Assembly (NCBI RefSeq): GCF_002994745.2
Contig: NC_037092.1
Coordinates: 7,554,501 to 7,618,500 of the forward strand
Source: Rosa chinensis
Lineage: Eukaryota > Streptophyta > Magnoliopsida > Rosales > Rosaceae
DNA: 64,000 nucleotides
Direction: 5' to 3'
The translations under genes and the position numbers were made by a program. The notes beneath the pieces are model-generated. The model was not told where the DNA came from and made no database searches. It saw only the letters and a program-made list of their open reading frames with translations. Within the stretch, counting starts at the first letter, position 1; every line of letters starts with the position of its first letter. Shown piece after piece: positions 25,580 to 37,463 of this stretch.

Positions 25580-26566
25580 TCAATTTTTTTTATTGCTGAA
25601 ACTTTTTTTAATTTCACTTCCAGGATGAATTGCCGAGCGCAACTGATGATCAGCATCTTTGTAGACAATAACTCTGGTGATCATATAATCATCATTGTTC
25701 TCACCGTATTTACCGACCGCTAGTACTTGAACAGATTTAATGTCTTGGGATTCTTTCTCAAAAACTTTTTCCTTAAATTGTCGTTCAGTACTGAGCTGGT
25801 ATGGAGTCGCGTGGCTGGTGAGAAACAATATCTTTGAGAAATAAGATTGCACCATCTCATAATTATCTTTCAAAACTTGTAGTACGTGTTTCCTTTTATA
25901 GCCTAGGACTGCCTTCTTATTTCTCCAAACAGCCCCTGCGAAAACATAATCCCCACTATTGGGGTCATTCAAAGCAGCAACCCCAACTGATACACCCAGC
26001 AGCTTACTGTACTCACTTACAGTAGGTTCTCTTCTTGTTGCTTGGTTCTTTAGTTGCTCATGCAAGTACTTTGAGGCCGAGTCAAAATCAGAACCACTCC
26101 CAAAAATTACTCCAACTTCACTTTGTTCATATTTGTCCTCAACAGCTGAATATATACAAGCTTTCCCATCTTTGTAACCATAAATCTGAACTTCCCTAGG
26201 AACTATGTCATCCTCCTTATGGTGACGCTTCCAATGTGTGATATACCCCCTGCATTTCTTTTCTATTGCAGTCATAGTGACTTCATTTCTATTAGTGAGA
26301 ATAAATGCTTCTTTAACCTTGAGAATCAGGTTCTCACATTCTTAAACATTACCAGAAAAGCTGGCTAAAATGTAATCGTTCATATCAATGATCTTCTCGT
26401 AAGCTCCTGTAATAATTTCACCCTGAGTATCTTCCTTTATAGAATTGAGTCTTCCTTCAGATGCATTAATAAGGATCACTTCTTCACTAACCACTCCTAT
26501 AATCGTATACACATTCTTTTTTTTGTATACCATATTAATTTTTTTTTTTAAATCTACATAAGCCAC
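25580..26566 (-). pseudogene. Proteasome-beta-like gene, copy 1, with one in-frame stop and lost catalytic Thr
   Basis: One frame runs from 26566 to 25580, broken only by TAA at 26344-26342; the 22 codons after it rejoin the downstream ORF in phase. It aligns with the intact copy at 53.1-54.4 kb: YTIIGVVSEEVILINASEGR against TTIIAVVGKKGTFIASDGKT. The nucleophile Thr is replaced by Tyr and the Asp17 equivalent by Glu, while DPNSG (usual DxxSG) remains. So activity was lost in the active site as well as by the stop. A TATA-like CTATAAATAG on the minus strand at 27195-27186 may be its old promoter. The first coding exon was not located. Confidence 0.75.
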
Positions 26567-28160
26567 CGATTTATCTTAGAATGTATACCAACAAAGATAA
26601 TCATGTAGCAACATGCATCATCATTATCAGTCATTATATATATACATTATTATTATACTAGAGTGAGAACTTTGGTTGAACACCAAGAAACGAGTACAAC
26701 GGGTTATGAAGAACAAATAGATTATATGACTTACAAACAAAGAATTAACATAATATTATGTGAAGAGGTGGACACAAAGAAATTTTCATTATGGAAAATT
26801 TGTATAAGGATGGAATTGTATATATTGTTATTTGGTCAAGAAATGCATCTTCTCTAAATTGCAAACACAATTCACTTTATTAACATAGAGGAGAATAAAA
26901 CGCTAAAGTGGTATAGTATATTGTAACCATGTTTCTTTATTTTTTATATGAATTTCTCTTTTTGGTTATCAACCGATAAGTAAATGAAATTTATTTTATA
27001 ATGTGTTTTCCTCCTTAACTTTAGTTAAGAAAATTAGCAATACATAATACAAATTGAAAACATGCTTAAAACAATACAATACATCACACTGAGTAGCTAA
27101 AGAAAGGGAAGAACAAAGATCAACAATGTGTCTCTAATTCTCCTCGTTCTCCAGCTCTCTTTCTCTTATTCTCTTTAAGAAAGCTCTATTTATAGTACAA
27201 CTTTGATCTTTATTACAACTTGATATCCATGTGAAATTGACTTTAAATGTCTTCACTCATAAATACTTCCATACATCATAACTTTTCTCTACATCTTTTA
27301 CTCCTCTCATTTTTTTCGTGTAAGAACAACGAGCTATGTACAATATTTCAAAGATTGAAGTTGGTTCTTTGTTTCATTCAAGCTTGTCTCATGCAATTCT
27401 TCGTATACTCTTACATTTGCAACAATCAAATGCATGTACTTATGAATCAAACAAGCATAAAGTGAATTTAACAATTGATGGGCAAGGTGAATAATTTCAA
27501 CACAACACAATTAAGGAAATAGGAAAGCATTCTATCAATTCAAAATGTCCATGTAGGCTACACATGATATTGGAACAATAAAAAGATGTGTTGCACTTAT
27601 TCATTTAATAAAAGGAAAAATTACTAATATTAAAACGAGAACCCAATATTATAGGAAAATAGATAAATTGCTTACATATCTTTAACATTTTATTTATTAA
27701 AGACGAGCGTTCACTTATAAGAACACAATTACAAAGTAAATAACTCAAATTAATCAAAATAAGTTACTAACAAATATAAGTCAGAGATATTAACATGATA
27801 TAAAATGTGTTCATCATGTAGATATATCATCCTTATTAAGAATTATTTAATTAACCAAATGGAGTAACTCACCCTAAAAAGTTAAGTGATTAGCATCTTT
27901 TTCCACTCACTATACTCACATGGTGACATTGTGCACATTTGGACTCATAATTGTCACGTACATCTTTAACGTTCCAAGTCAATTAAGTTAATAAAATTTT
28001 AACTGAATTAAACAAAAACAACAAACTTTATTTATCTTCCTAATGTAAATTTCAAATAATGTTCATAAATAGACTCTTAAACAAAAATCAAAATCAACTA
28101 TGAAACCAAATTTAAAACTATACAAGAACGGAGTAAAATGTTTGCCTAATAAGAATATGA
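26567..28160. other. AT-rich interval with an old promoter, otherwise nothing recognised
   Basis: Contains the TATA-like box noted for the beta-like pseudogene, preceded on the minus strand by nothing obvious and followed by a CT/GA-rich leader near 27130-27180. The remaining 27.3-28.1 kb shows no supported feature. Confidence 0.45.
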
Positions 28161-28419
28161 CAGATGGATAAAAGAGAGCATTTACTTGTCACTTGTTTTA
28201 TTTTTAAATATGAATTTGTCTCTACTATATGTTGTGATATGGAGTTTTATTTAGCTTCTAGTGGTATGACCTTGCCTCTAGTAGAAGTATTTCTATCTTT
28301 GCCTTTCATCTGAAATTGTATATTCAACTAGTTGTATGAAGGTTCCTAACTCTTGAACTAGTAAGATCGAATCGGCCAAAATGAAGTACTTGTAGCTCAA
28401 TCATTTCAAGGATTTTTTG

Positions 28420-28645
28420 ACTTGTTAGCATGCAGCGTCTTAAAGTTTCTACAAGAAAAATCAGCTGCTGCTACAGTCTTTTGGATTGAGAGAATCATCT
28501 ACATCAATGACAAAACATTCTATCATCTACATCATAAATATTATGAAAATCTATTGGTCTTTTGGATTGTCTATAAATATTCTTCAACTGATATTAGAAA
28601 CTTGCACGAGTTTGCAATCCAGTAATGTGTGACACGAAGAACTCG

Positions 28646-28685
<40 letters not shown>

Positions 28686-29350
28686 CGGGAAAAGTTAGAA
28701 CCTCATTTTTCTAGGATGAAAATTCAGCACAAGACCAAGCATGAGCATCATCAAAAATAATTACTCTGGTAATAATAATGATAGATTATGGACACTACAT
28801 TTACCCACAGACAATAGTTGTGCACTTCAAACTCTCTCCGTCCATAATAGCTCTCTTGAGCTGCCACTTGTTATAAAGGCTGATGCATCCCATAACTTAC
28901 AAGGATGAGTATATTTGACATATAGTTTTCCACATTATCATAATCTATTTCCAAACCTTTAGAATAGAGGTCATGTAAAGCGGCCACCGCCGGGCTGTAT
29001 TCATTCACTCTAAATAATCATTCATCCTCGATTCTCCACTATGTCTTCATATACTCTTTTGCCAACTTAAAACCACTGCCACTCCCAACAACTACTCATA
29101 TGTCGCTTTCTATATATTTGTCAATGGCAGCTAAATAAATACAAAGTTCACATTTGTTATAACCATACACTAGTACTACCCTTGGAAATTCCTTATCACG
29201 ATTTTCATACTTCTGCTTTAAATGTCCATATACTATGAACATTCATTCTCCACTACGGTTATGGTCACATTCTTAAAAGAAAGATGCTAAGCTGCATCTC
29301 TCAATGACACCACCACTAATGTTGGCCATAATATACTTTCAGAGTTATTT
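28420..29350 (-). pseudogene. Proteasome-beta-like gene, copy 2, heavily decayed
   Basis: Scattered nucleotide similarity to the intact gene at 53.1-54.4 kb runs in the same order and strand. Examples are the 3' end (CACGAGTTTGCAATCC near 28605 against CACAAGTTTGCAATCC near 53168), the AAAGCGGC segment near 28978, and an ATGTTGGCCATAATATAC stretch near 29320. Many indels and stops leave no usable frame. A spacer copy (GGATAAAAGAG, CTTGTTTTATTTTT) at 28166-28260 precedes it, as it does the other copies. Confidence 0.7.
28650..28682. repeat. (AT)n microsatellite
   Basis: About 16 perfect AT units inside the 3' remnant of beta-like copy 2. Confidence 0.9.
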
Positions 29351-29696
29351 TATGAGATATTATGAACGTTCCTTCATGGTCATATGGACTTATGTTAATG
29401 TTAGACTTATGTTGATGCTTAATTATCAATGAAGGAACTTTTTCCTCAAAAAATATAAAAAGACAAAATTAGTTTTAAGTCAAAAAACCACGACTTATTT
29501 TGAATATAGTCCGCATCAACTTTTTTTGCTAAAATTGCGGTCTAGTGACTAGATATCCACGTCAATTTTTTCGTATTGACATGATGAGTCAACTTCTACA
29601 TTTTCACATACCGAATTTACCCATCACATTATTAGTCAAAACAATCAATAATTTACGAGTCGGTTAATTGGGAGTTAATGTTGTTTTTCAATTAAT

Positions 29697-30002
29697 TTAG
29701 TTTTCATAAAAACCATACTTAATATAATATGTGGTCAGCACAATGAAACTCTCCTCAAACTGAAGGTCTGTCAAGCTCTTGCTAGCTCCCTTCCTTCTTC
29801 TATCAATTTTAGCCTTCTTATTCGATGACTCTGCTTCATGTTTTTGTACTGGAGTGCCTTCCATTGATTCTGTGGCTTCTTTTTCAGAAATAATGGTGGT
29901 GACTGGTGAGCTTTGGTATGTGGAGGACTGAGTCTGGGGAGAGTGTGAATACAATAGAACACTCCAACACAGCTGAAGCAAACCCCAGTTTACCATCCTC
30001 AC
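29697..30002 (-). other. Unassigned coding-like ORF, 101 aa
   Basis: The frame contains SMEGTPVQKHEAESSNKKAK and a basic IDRRRKGASK cluster resembling a nuclear localisation signal, then TDLQFEESF. I recognise no family. Its far end (29.94 kb on) overlaps the start of the second segmental duplication, and the matching part of the right copy lacks it. It may be an exon remnant; a chance frame cannot be excluded. Confidence 0.25.
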
Positions 30003-30469
30003 AAACCTTTAATTTTCACACAACAACTAGGCAGGATTTCATTCTCCGGAGAATATCAACAATGATTTATTTCTCAAAATACCCAGCTGAAGGAAACCAT
30101 GCAGAGCCAATAATGACTAGGCTTGGAAAGGTAGTGAAGGAGAGGAGTAAGGGTGAGACCCTTCTCCCACGAGGGGAGGTTACTTTACTCTTCATCCCAG
30201 GTACCATTTTGTAGTATTCATGTTTGACTAATTATTCTAATACTGAAGGACACTACTATTCTTTTAACTCGCGTTAGTAACAGACGGGGACCATAATACA
30301 CACATTAGCAGGCATCGAAGACTAGGGATGGATTCTCCAACAATATAGAGAATTGCAAGATTACAGGGGCAGTTTAATGACTATCCACATGACATTGAAT
30401 GGTACCATAAGAGCAAAAATGACTGTTTAATTGCAATGCAAATGCATCATGGAAAACTAATATAAATCT
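30003..30469. repeat. Left part of segmental duplication 2
   Basis: This stretch matches 60,370-60,560, 61,490-61,760 and 62,320-62,420, for example GGCAGGATTTCAT, CCTTCTCCCAC and CAAATGCATCATGGAAAAC. It lacks about 930 bp and 560 bp present in the right copy. The similarity resumes beyond the Copia element at 37,687. Confidence 0.85.
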
Positions 30470-30474
30470 CAGAC

Positions 30475-30692
30475 TGTTTTAGAGAAACTGAATTTGGGAA
30501 GAATTTGCTGTGTATTCTCATTGATAATAGGGGCCTCTATATATAGAGGATTACAATACATAGAATCTCAATCGTACAAGGAAAGTAATCGTACATTGAA
30601 TAGGAATCTAGATCCTTCTAATTTAACCCTATTACCACTAGGTCAAGTAACCTAGAGTTTGGGCCAAACACAAATAGAGATATCCTTAAACA
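30475..30692 (-). repeat. Copia 3' LTR
   Basis: 218 bp, beginning TGTTTTAGAG and ending CTTAAACA on the plus strand. It includes a TATA-like CTATATATAGAGG. No difference from the other LTR was seen. Confidence 0.95.
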
Positions 30693-30701
30693 CTCCCCCT
30701 T
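30693..30701 (-). promoter_or_regulatory. Polypurine tract of the Copia element
   Basis: AAGGGGGAG on the minus strand lies immediately before the 3' LTR, where plus-strand DNA synthesis is primed. Confidence 0.8.
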
Positions 30702-30884
30702 GTGTTGTCCAAACGTGGTGCTTCTCTCGTTGCCTCATTAAAAACCTTGCCGAGTAACAGAAACCCAGTGGGGCAAAAATAACCTCGATCGAAGGGGAAA
30801 AAGAGCACAACACACCCTTCACGTTTCGAGCTGAACATGTAGACATCTCCCCCTGATGTCTGCGCCTCCCCCTGATGACTACGA

Positions 30885-33800
30885 TCATGGGAGTTCAGAT
30901 AATTTCCGCAAGCCAATTCTTGCCACATGTTTCTCGAACGTGGATTTGGGCAATGACTTAGTAAACAAGTCTGCCTCATTGTCCTCAGATCGAACCTGGT
31001 TCACTTTGATCTTGAGGAGCTTCTGTTGTTGCTGATTGTAGAAGAATTTAGGCGATATATGCTTGGTGTTGTCGCCTTTGATGTAGCCTTGCTTCATTTG
31101 TTCAATGCAAGCAGCATTATCCTCATAAATGCTCGTTGGCTCATCTGTGGTAGACTTCAAACCACAATTACTTCGAATATGCGTAACTATGGATCGAAGC
31201 CATATACATTCACGAACTGCTTCGTGAAGAGCAATAATCTCTGCATGATTCGAAGAGGTGGCGACTAAGGTCTGCTTTGTAGACCTCCAAGATATCGCTG
31301 TTTTTCCCATGGTGAAAACATAACCAGTTTGGGAGCGACCTTTGTGTGGGTCAGAGAGGTACCCAGCATCAGCAAAACCTTCCAAGACACTTATATCGTT
31401 TTGGGATGGGGAGAGGGAACGCAGTCCACCATGTGTGGCGTCCCTGGCACTTGATGGGTTAGAATCCATCTTCTCTCTGAAGGGATAGAACAAGCCCATA
31501 TCGATCGTACCACTTAGGTATCGAAAGATATCTTTAACACCAGTCCAATGGCGTCGTGTAGGCGCAGAGCTATATCTAGCTAGCAAGTTCACAGCGAATG
31601 AGGTATCCGGTCTTGTGCATTGTGCTAAGTACAATAATGCGCCTATTGCACTTAGGTAGGGCACTTCTGCCTCTAGCACTTCTTCATCGTCATCTTTTGG
31701 ATGAAATTGATCTTTCTTTGGATCAAGACTACGGACGACCATTGGGGTGCTTGAAGGCTTAATCTTATCAGTGTTGAAACGCCTAAGCATCTTTTGGGTA
31801 TAAGCTGATTGATGAATCAGGATACCATCTCTACGGTGCTCAAGTTCTAAACCGAGGCAAAACCGTGTTTTCCCAAGATCTTTCATCTCAAACTCGGATT
31901 TCAAGTGTTCAGCGGTTTCCCTTAACTCTTTAAGGGTGCCAATTATGTTCATGTCATCGACATAAACCGCTACTATTGCAAATCCGGAACTTGTCCCTTT
32001 TATGAACACACATGGGCATAGTTCATTGTTGACATATCCATTTCCAATCAAGTAGTCACTTAGACGGTTATACCACATCCGTCCGGATTGTTTCAATCCA
32101 TATAGTGAGCGTTTCAATCTAATTGCAAACGCGCTCCGTGGTTTAGAGCCACTTGATTTGGGTAACTGAATTCCGTCTGGAATCTTCATGTATATCTCTG
32201 TATCTAGATCCCCATATAGATACGCAGTAACCACATCCATAAGCTGCATGTTCAGTTTTTCGGAAACTACCAAACTGACAAGGTAGCGGAACGTTATGAC
32301 GTCCATTACGGGAGAATAAGTCTCCTCGTAGTCGATTTCAGGCCGTTGTGAGAAACCTTGCGCCACAAGGCGAGCTTTGTACCTTACAATCTCGTTTTTC
32401 TCATTACGCTTTCTAACGAATACCTATTTGTGACCAACTGGTTTGGTGTTGGGCGGTATTGACATAACTGGTCCGAATACCTTTCTTTTCGCTAGGGAAT
32501 CAAGTTCTGCCTGGATCGCATCTTTCCACTTTGGCCAATCGGCACTACGTTGGCATTCATCAACGGAGCGTGGTTCGATGTCATCGGTCTCAATAATCTC
32601 ACGCGCCACTGAATACGCGAATACATCATCAATGATGATGGAGTTTCTTTCCCACGTCCCATGTACACTAGTGTAATTAACAGAGATCTCTACGTTCTCA
32701 GGGATAGGTTCTGACAATGAGGCGTCCCCCAAAGATGTCTCTTGGACATAACCATAATCCGGAACATTGTCATGGGACGGATTTTGAGTATCGATGATCA
32801 AAGGATTTGTTTGTGCCTCGTTCGCTCTCTTTCTAGGGCGAGTATCCTTCGAACCAATCGGTCTACCGCGTTTTCTTGCGGGACCTGCGGCCATAGATGC
32901 CACATCATTGCCATGTTGGGCAATGGCGCCATCTCCTGGTGTCACAGGAGAGGCGTGATGTCCAGTATTTGGGACATCGATCCTTGCAGGCACGTTTGCA
33001 GCAGGTATGTGTGATCTCGTCACTTTGGCAACATCAGAAAACGCATCAGGCAGAGTGTCTGCTACATTCTGGAGCTCGATTATTCTTCGCACTTCAAGTT
33101 CGGACTGTGCGGTACGGGGATCGAGATGAGACATAGTGGGGACAGACCACGACAATTCCTGTCGTTCCTGTTGAACATATGTGTTCCTATCTCCCCCTAA
33201 CGATGGGAAGACTGTCTCATCAAAGTGACAATCCGCAAATCTAGCGGTAAAGAGATCGCCTGTCAAGGGTTCAAGGTAGCGGACTATCGCTGGAGATTCA
33301 TATCCAACATAAATGCCCATTCGTCGTTGTGGACCCATCTTAGTACGCTGTGGCGGCGTAATAGGCACATAAATGGCACACCCAAAGATGCGTAAGTGCG
33401 AGATATCAGGCTCGTATCCAGTCACTAGCTGTAACGCAGAGTAAGATTGGGTGGCAGTGGGTCGTAGACGAATTAGCGTCGCTGCATGCAATATTGCATA
33501 TCCCCAAGCAGAAACAGGGAGATTGGTGGGCATAACCAATGTCCGTGCTATCATCTGTAGTCGTTTGATAGCGGCTTCTGCGAGACCATTTTGGGTATGA
33601 ACATGGGGAACTGGATGCTCTACATCAATCCCCAGTGACATGCAATAGTCATCGAATGTTTTCGATGTAAACTCCCCAGCATTATCAAGTCGAATTGACT
33701 TAATAGGATGGTCAGGGTAGTGAGCCCGTAGACGGATAATCTGGGCGAGGAGTTTAGCATAAGCAGCATTTCGAGTGGACAGTAGCGCGACATGTGACCA

Positions 33801-34805
33801 GCGTGTCGATGCATCAACCAATACCATAAAGTATTTGAAAGGTCCGCATGGTGGTTGAATTGGTCCACAGATATCCCCTTGGATCCTCTGTAAGAACGGA
33901 ATGAGTATTTTGGGATCCTTTGCGTAGGACGGTCTCGGTCCTAATTTCCCGAAGGAACAAGCTTTGCAGAAAGAGCGAGGGGCCTTAGAAGCAACCAATG
34001 AGGATTTTGGTTGGGCCTGAGCGTCTGTAGCGCTATTAGAAGCAAAGTGTGTGATTACATCTCCCATTATGGCGTTAGAGCCATGGAAATTGGTGTGTGT
34101 GGCGTCATGGCCATTAGGAGGAACAACCATGGCGTTATGCTCATGGTTGGCGCCATTAATGGCGTTACCACATGGGACTTGTGCGGCCCTATGGCGCCCC
34201 AAGACGGCTGCAGCTCCAGATGCTGCAATTGTTGCGGTCTTGCTAAGTCCTGGAATCAATTTTCGATTCTTGCTTCTTCTCACTCTAAAGAATGGATGTC
34301 CGTGTGAAGTCTTTAGTATACGGAGCATCATATCACGACCAGGATGTCCTAGTCGGTCATGCCAAAGCCAATATGTGTCTGAATCCAAGAGATCTTCTCT
34401 TATGACATTATTGGATTCAATAGGTCGAATTGTAGTGACATAAAGTCCACTAGATTGACACATAAGCTTCTCTAAGATGCGCTTTCTTCCGCAATCATTA
34501 GAGGTAATGCAAAGGAATTCTATTCCGTTCTCACTATGCGTTTCCGCATGGAATCCGTTGGCTCTAATATCTTTAAAGCTTAATAAGGTTCGATTCGCCT
34601 TAGGAGCGTAGAGAGCTTCAGTGACTTTAATCAAGGTGCCATTGGGCAAAAGGAATTGGGTCATTCCATGTCCTTGAACTAAACTTGATGACCCAGCCAT
34701 CGTAGTCACAGATGAATATGTAGGCAACATCTCCAAGAATAATTGCCTATGTCGTAGAATGGTGTGCGTAGTCGCACTATCCGCAAGACATTGAAGTTCA
34801 TCCAT
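30885..34805 (-). pseudogene. pol: Copia pol: protease, integrase, reverse transcriptase, RNase H, with one TAG
   Basis: One frame from the ATG at 34805 to the stop at 30885, interrupted only by TAG at 32426-32424; the 19 codons beyond it are in phase with the downstream ORF. Order: protease motif (CLADSATTHTIL), pre-integrase HDRLGHP to CKACSFGK, integrase core (GDICGP, RLDNAGEF, NGLAEAAIK), reverse transcriptase (ARLVAQGF, YVDDMNIIGT) and RNase H (ADAGYLSDPHKGRSQTGYVF, SNHAEIIALHEA). The stop sits where the family has Trp in KWVF, so a single TGG to TAG change explains it. About 90 extra Ala/Asn/His-rich residues separate the HH and CC halves of the integrase zinc finger. Confidence 0.93.
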
Positions 34806-35181
34806 TCCTAAAAGAAAAGCTCGTAATTAAAAGGAGTCATAAAGAAAAGAACTCAACTTTTATTAATAAGCCAAACGGAATTACATCATCGTTTCTTTAA
34901 CCAAATGAAATCTAATCCAATAAACTAGTTAATGCAAAACAATGGTAGTCGTCTAACTCCTTTCGGTAATTCCAATGTAAATGTGACCAGGTGAGTAGAG
35001 AGATGTCGGTGGAGCGAGGCTCACTTAAGTACCACTGATCTCAAAACTTTCCTAGACATCACACTTACATTGTATACGCCTACTTTGAAGAAAGACTAAT
35101 AGCATTGGCATCTACTACAAAAATAATATGGCAATTGCCTACATCTCTTGGAAATAGAAAGACTTAATCAAAATCGCCAGT
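34806..35181 (-). other. Non-coding gap between Copia gag and pol
   Basis: 376 nt with stops in every minus-strand frame. The pol ATG is preceded by TTTTCTTTTAG then GAATGG, a good splice-acceptor shape. Splicing could therefore join or separate gag and pol, but a donor was not pinned down. Confidence 0.5.
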
Positions 35182-36273
35182 TTATGGGTCTTGATCCTTG
35201 TAGTCTTCCACCCTTAGATCGAGATCTCCATCTTGACCTTCTTGTTCCATGTAATGTGCCTCCCTTGCTTCACGATACATCTTGTATGCGTTTGCAACAT
35301 TCTGGGATGCAGTACACTTCTTTGCCCAATGTCCACTTAATCCACATTTGAGACAAGCATCATTATGGTCAGATTCCCTTGATCGAGGCGCTCTGGGGGC
35401 GTTTTGTAGACGGTTATTGCCTTTGGTGGCGTTACCACCATAACCGGAGGCTTGGCCTCTCTCTCTCTTTACACGTTTACCTCCACGGTTCCGTGTACGC
35501 CTATCTTGGCGATTTGCTTCCTCTTTAGGGCGAGAATATGGACCAGAACGTCCAGAATTATCCCTACTCTTAGGGTTTCGCTCCTTGCGTCCTCCCTTGG
35601 GGGCGCGACTATAATTAGACTCTGGAATTGACTTGGTTCCCACGGGTCTAGAGTTATAGTTCTTCACAAGTATGTTGTCGTGCTTTTCAGCTACGTTCAT
35701 GGCGCCAATTAGCTCATGAAATCTTGTGATGCGTCTAGCATTGACATCAATTCGATAGTTTTTGGCTATCATCAATGCAGAGACGGGGAAGGTGGAGAGA
35801 GTCTTCTCGATCAACATCGTATCAGTGATGTTCTGCCCACAGAATTCCATCATAGACTTGATACGAAGTGCTTCTGAATTGTAGTCAAGTACAGACTTGA
35901 AATCACAGAAGCGGAGGCTATGCCATCTCACTTCTAAGTCTGGAAGCAGGGAATCACGGACGTTGCCAAAACGCTGCTCGAGTTCCACCCATAGTTTTCT
36001 TGGGTCTTCCTCATTGAGGTACTCATTTTGGAGCGCGTCATTCATGTGCCTTGTCATGAGAATGATGGCTTTAGCTTCATTCGCCTCTCTCGTAGCTCTA
36101 TTTGCTTCAAAAGTAGCAGCTTGTTGAGGAGTACGTACGTCCTGACTTGGCTCTTGGATCGTACTTAGGATCCCATCAGCCTTAAGATGCTGGCGCACAT
36201 CACGGACCCACTTGTGGTATCCTGCGCCTGTTGTCTCTAGTGGAGCGAAGCTCAACTTGTTCAGGTTATTCAT
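35182..36273 (-). CDS. gag: Copia gag with zinc knuckle
   Basis: 363 aa from the ATG at 36273 (MNNLNKLSF); the frame is open further upstream but without an ATG. The UBN2-type gag core contains YHKWVRDVRQHL, KLWVELEQRFG and LRIKSMMEFCG. A basic, Arg/Gly-rich stretch precedes one CCHC zinc knuckle, CLKCGLSGHWAKKC. The frame is intact, so this copy could still supply particles. It forms the capsid and packages element RNA. Confidence 0.92.
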   Translation of the reverse strand: MNNLNKLSFAPLETTGAGYHKWVRDVRQHLKADGILSTIQEPSQDVRTPQQAATFEANRATREANEAKAIILMTRHMNDALQNEYLNEEDPRKLWVELEQRFGNVRDSLLPDLEVRWHSLRFCDFKSVLDYNSEALRIKSMMEFCGQNITDTMLIEKTLSTFPVSALMIAKNYRIDVNARRITRFHELIGAMNVAEKHDNILVKNYNSRPVGTKSIPESNYSRAPKGGRKERNPKSRDNSGRSGPYSRPKEEANRQDRRTRNRGGKRVKRERGQASGYGGNATKGNNRLQNAPRAPRSRESDHNDACLKCGLSGHWAKKCTASQNVANAYKMYREAREAHYMEQEGQDGDLDLRVEDYKDQDP

Positions 36274-37463
36274 CCTGAAAAACAACAAGAAAATAGGGTT
36301 AGTTTCGGAGCGAAGAAGGCTACCACGAAAAACTATATAATTTCTGAGCGTAGTCGCTTCCAAGAAATTAGGGATTTTTCTGAGCGTAGTCGCTTCCAAG
36401 AGAATCCGATTCCAAGAGGGGTTTTGGATTAGATCGAAACGACGATGTATGTGGTCGATCGTTTTCTTCTCAACAAACTCTAAGTTTGGAGGACTCTACA
36501 AGCTCCAAGCTTGGAGTGAGCACGAACCCCCACAGTTCGGCTATTGGTCTCCCCTATGAAGAAGAAAGGGGGGTAGAAGAAGGGATGTTGGAAGTCCCCG
36601 AGAAAAAGAAGAAGAAATTGAAAAAAAAACTTCAAAACGGGAACTTTTATAAAAATTACCTTAAAAGATGGTCGGAAAAGTCGTCGCCGGAAAATTACTG
36701 TAGCGACCGGGAAAGCACTGTAGCTGCCGAAGTTACTGTAGCTGACCGGAAAAGTCGCCGGAAGTTGGTCGGAAAAGTGGTCGGAAGTTGGCCAGAAAAG
36801 TCGCCGGAAGTTGGCCGGAAGTCGGCCGGAAAAGTTGCCGGCGGTGGTTGACCGGCGTTGACTGTTGTTGACCGGTCTGCTGACGTGGCACAGGTGGCTG
36901 ACGTGGCTGCTGACTGGATGCCTGCGTGGTTTGCTGACGTGGCAGGTTTCTTGGCTTGGCGGCTTGCGGCTCGGCCGCTTGCGGCTTGGCGGCTATGCGG
37001 CTTGGCTTACAAGTGGGCTTCGCTGGGCCTGCTGGCGGACTTGGGCTGCAGGCGGGCTTGGGCTGATCGCAGCTGGGCCTAGGGTTGACCGAACGTGGGT
37101 TCGGTTGACTGAAGCACAGATAAGGGATGTAGGCGGCGGTTCAGCGGCTCCGGTGGTTCAGGCTGCCGGTTCACGTGGTTCTAGGCCGGTTCCGATCATG
37201 AATTTTTGTCTCCGGTGAATTGAGGTGATGCTGCAGCTGCTGGTGAATTTTGGCGGCAGTTGATAGGGAGGAAGGTATCGAACCGGGCAAAAGGACTTTC
37301 GATACTTCCGGTGGCCGGTTCGGTGGTTTACCGGCCGGTTCTGGGGGTGGGGCCTCCGGTTCTGGACTCCTGGAGTTGAGATCTTGAAGGTGGGCTGCGG
37401 AGGTTTCTGGGATTTGAAGGCTACGAATATAGGGTTTCAGGGTTAGGGCTCGTGCTGATAACG
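36274..37463 (-). other. Long GC-rich Copia leader with internal repeats
   Basis: Between 5' LTR and gag. From 36,660 to 36,850 the plus strand repeats AAAAGTCGCCGGAAGTTGG variants; 36,940-37,010 repeats GGCTTGCGGCTCGG; 37,130-37,340 is rich in CCGGTT. Composition differs sharply from the rest of the element. Next to the 5' LTR the minus strand reads CGTTATCAGCACGAGC, a possible primer site matching the anticodon arm of an Ile tRNA better than the usual initiator-Met 3' end (from memory). No protein is supported. Confidence 0.6.

Noticed and set aside
36486..37218. Open frames in the Copia leader (121 and 117 aa)
   Set aside because: Trp/Arg/Ala-rich low-complexity translation of GC-rich repeats, on the strand opposite to gag and pol.
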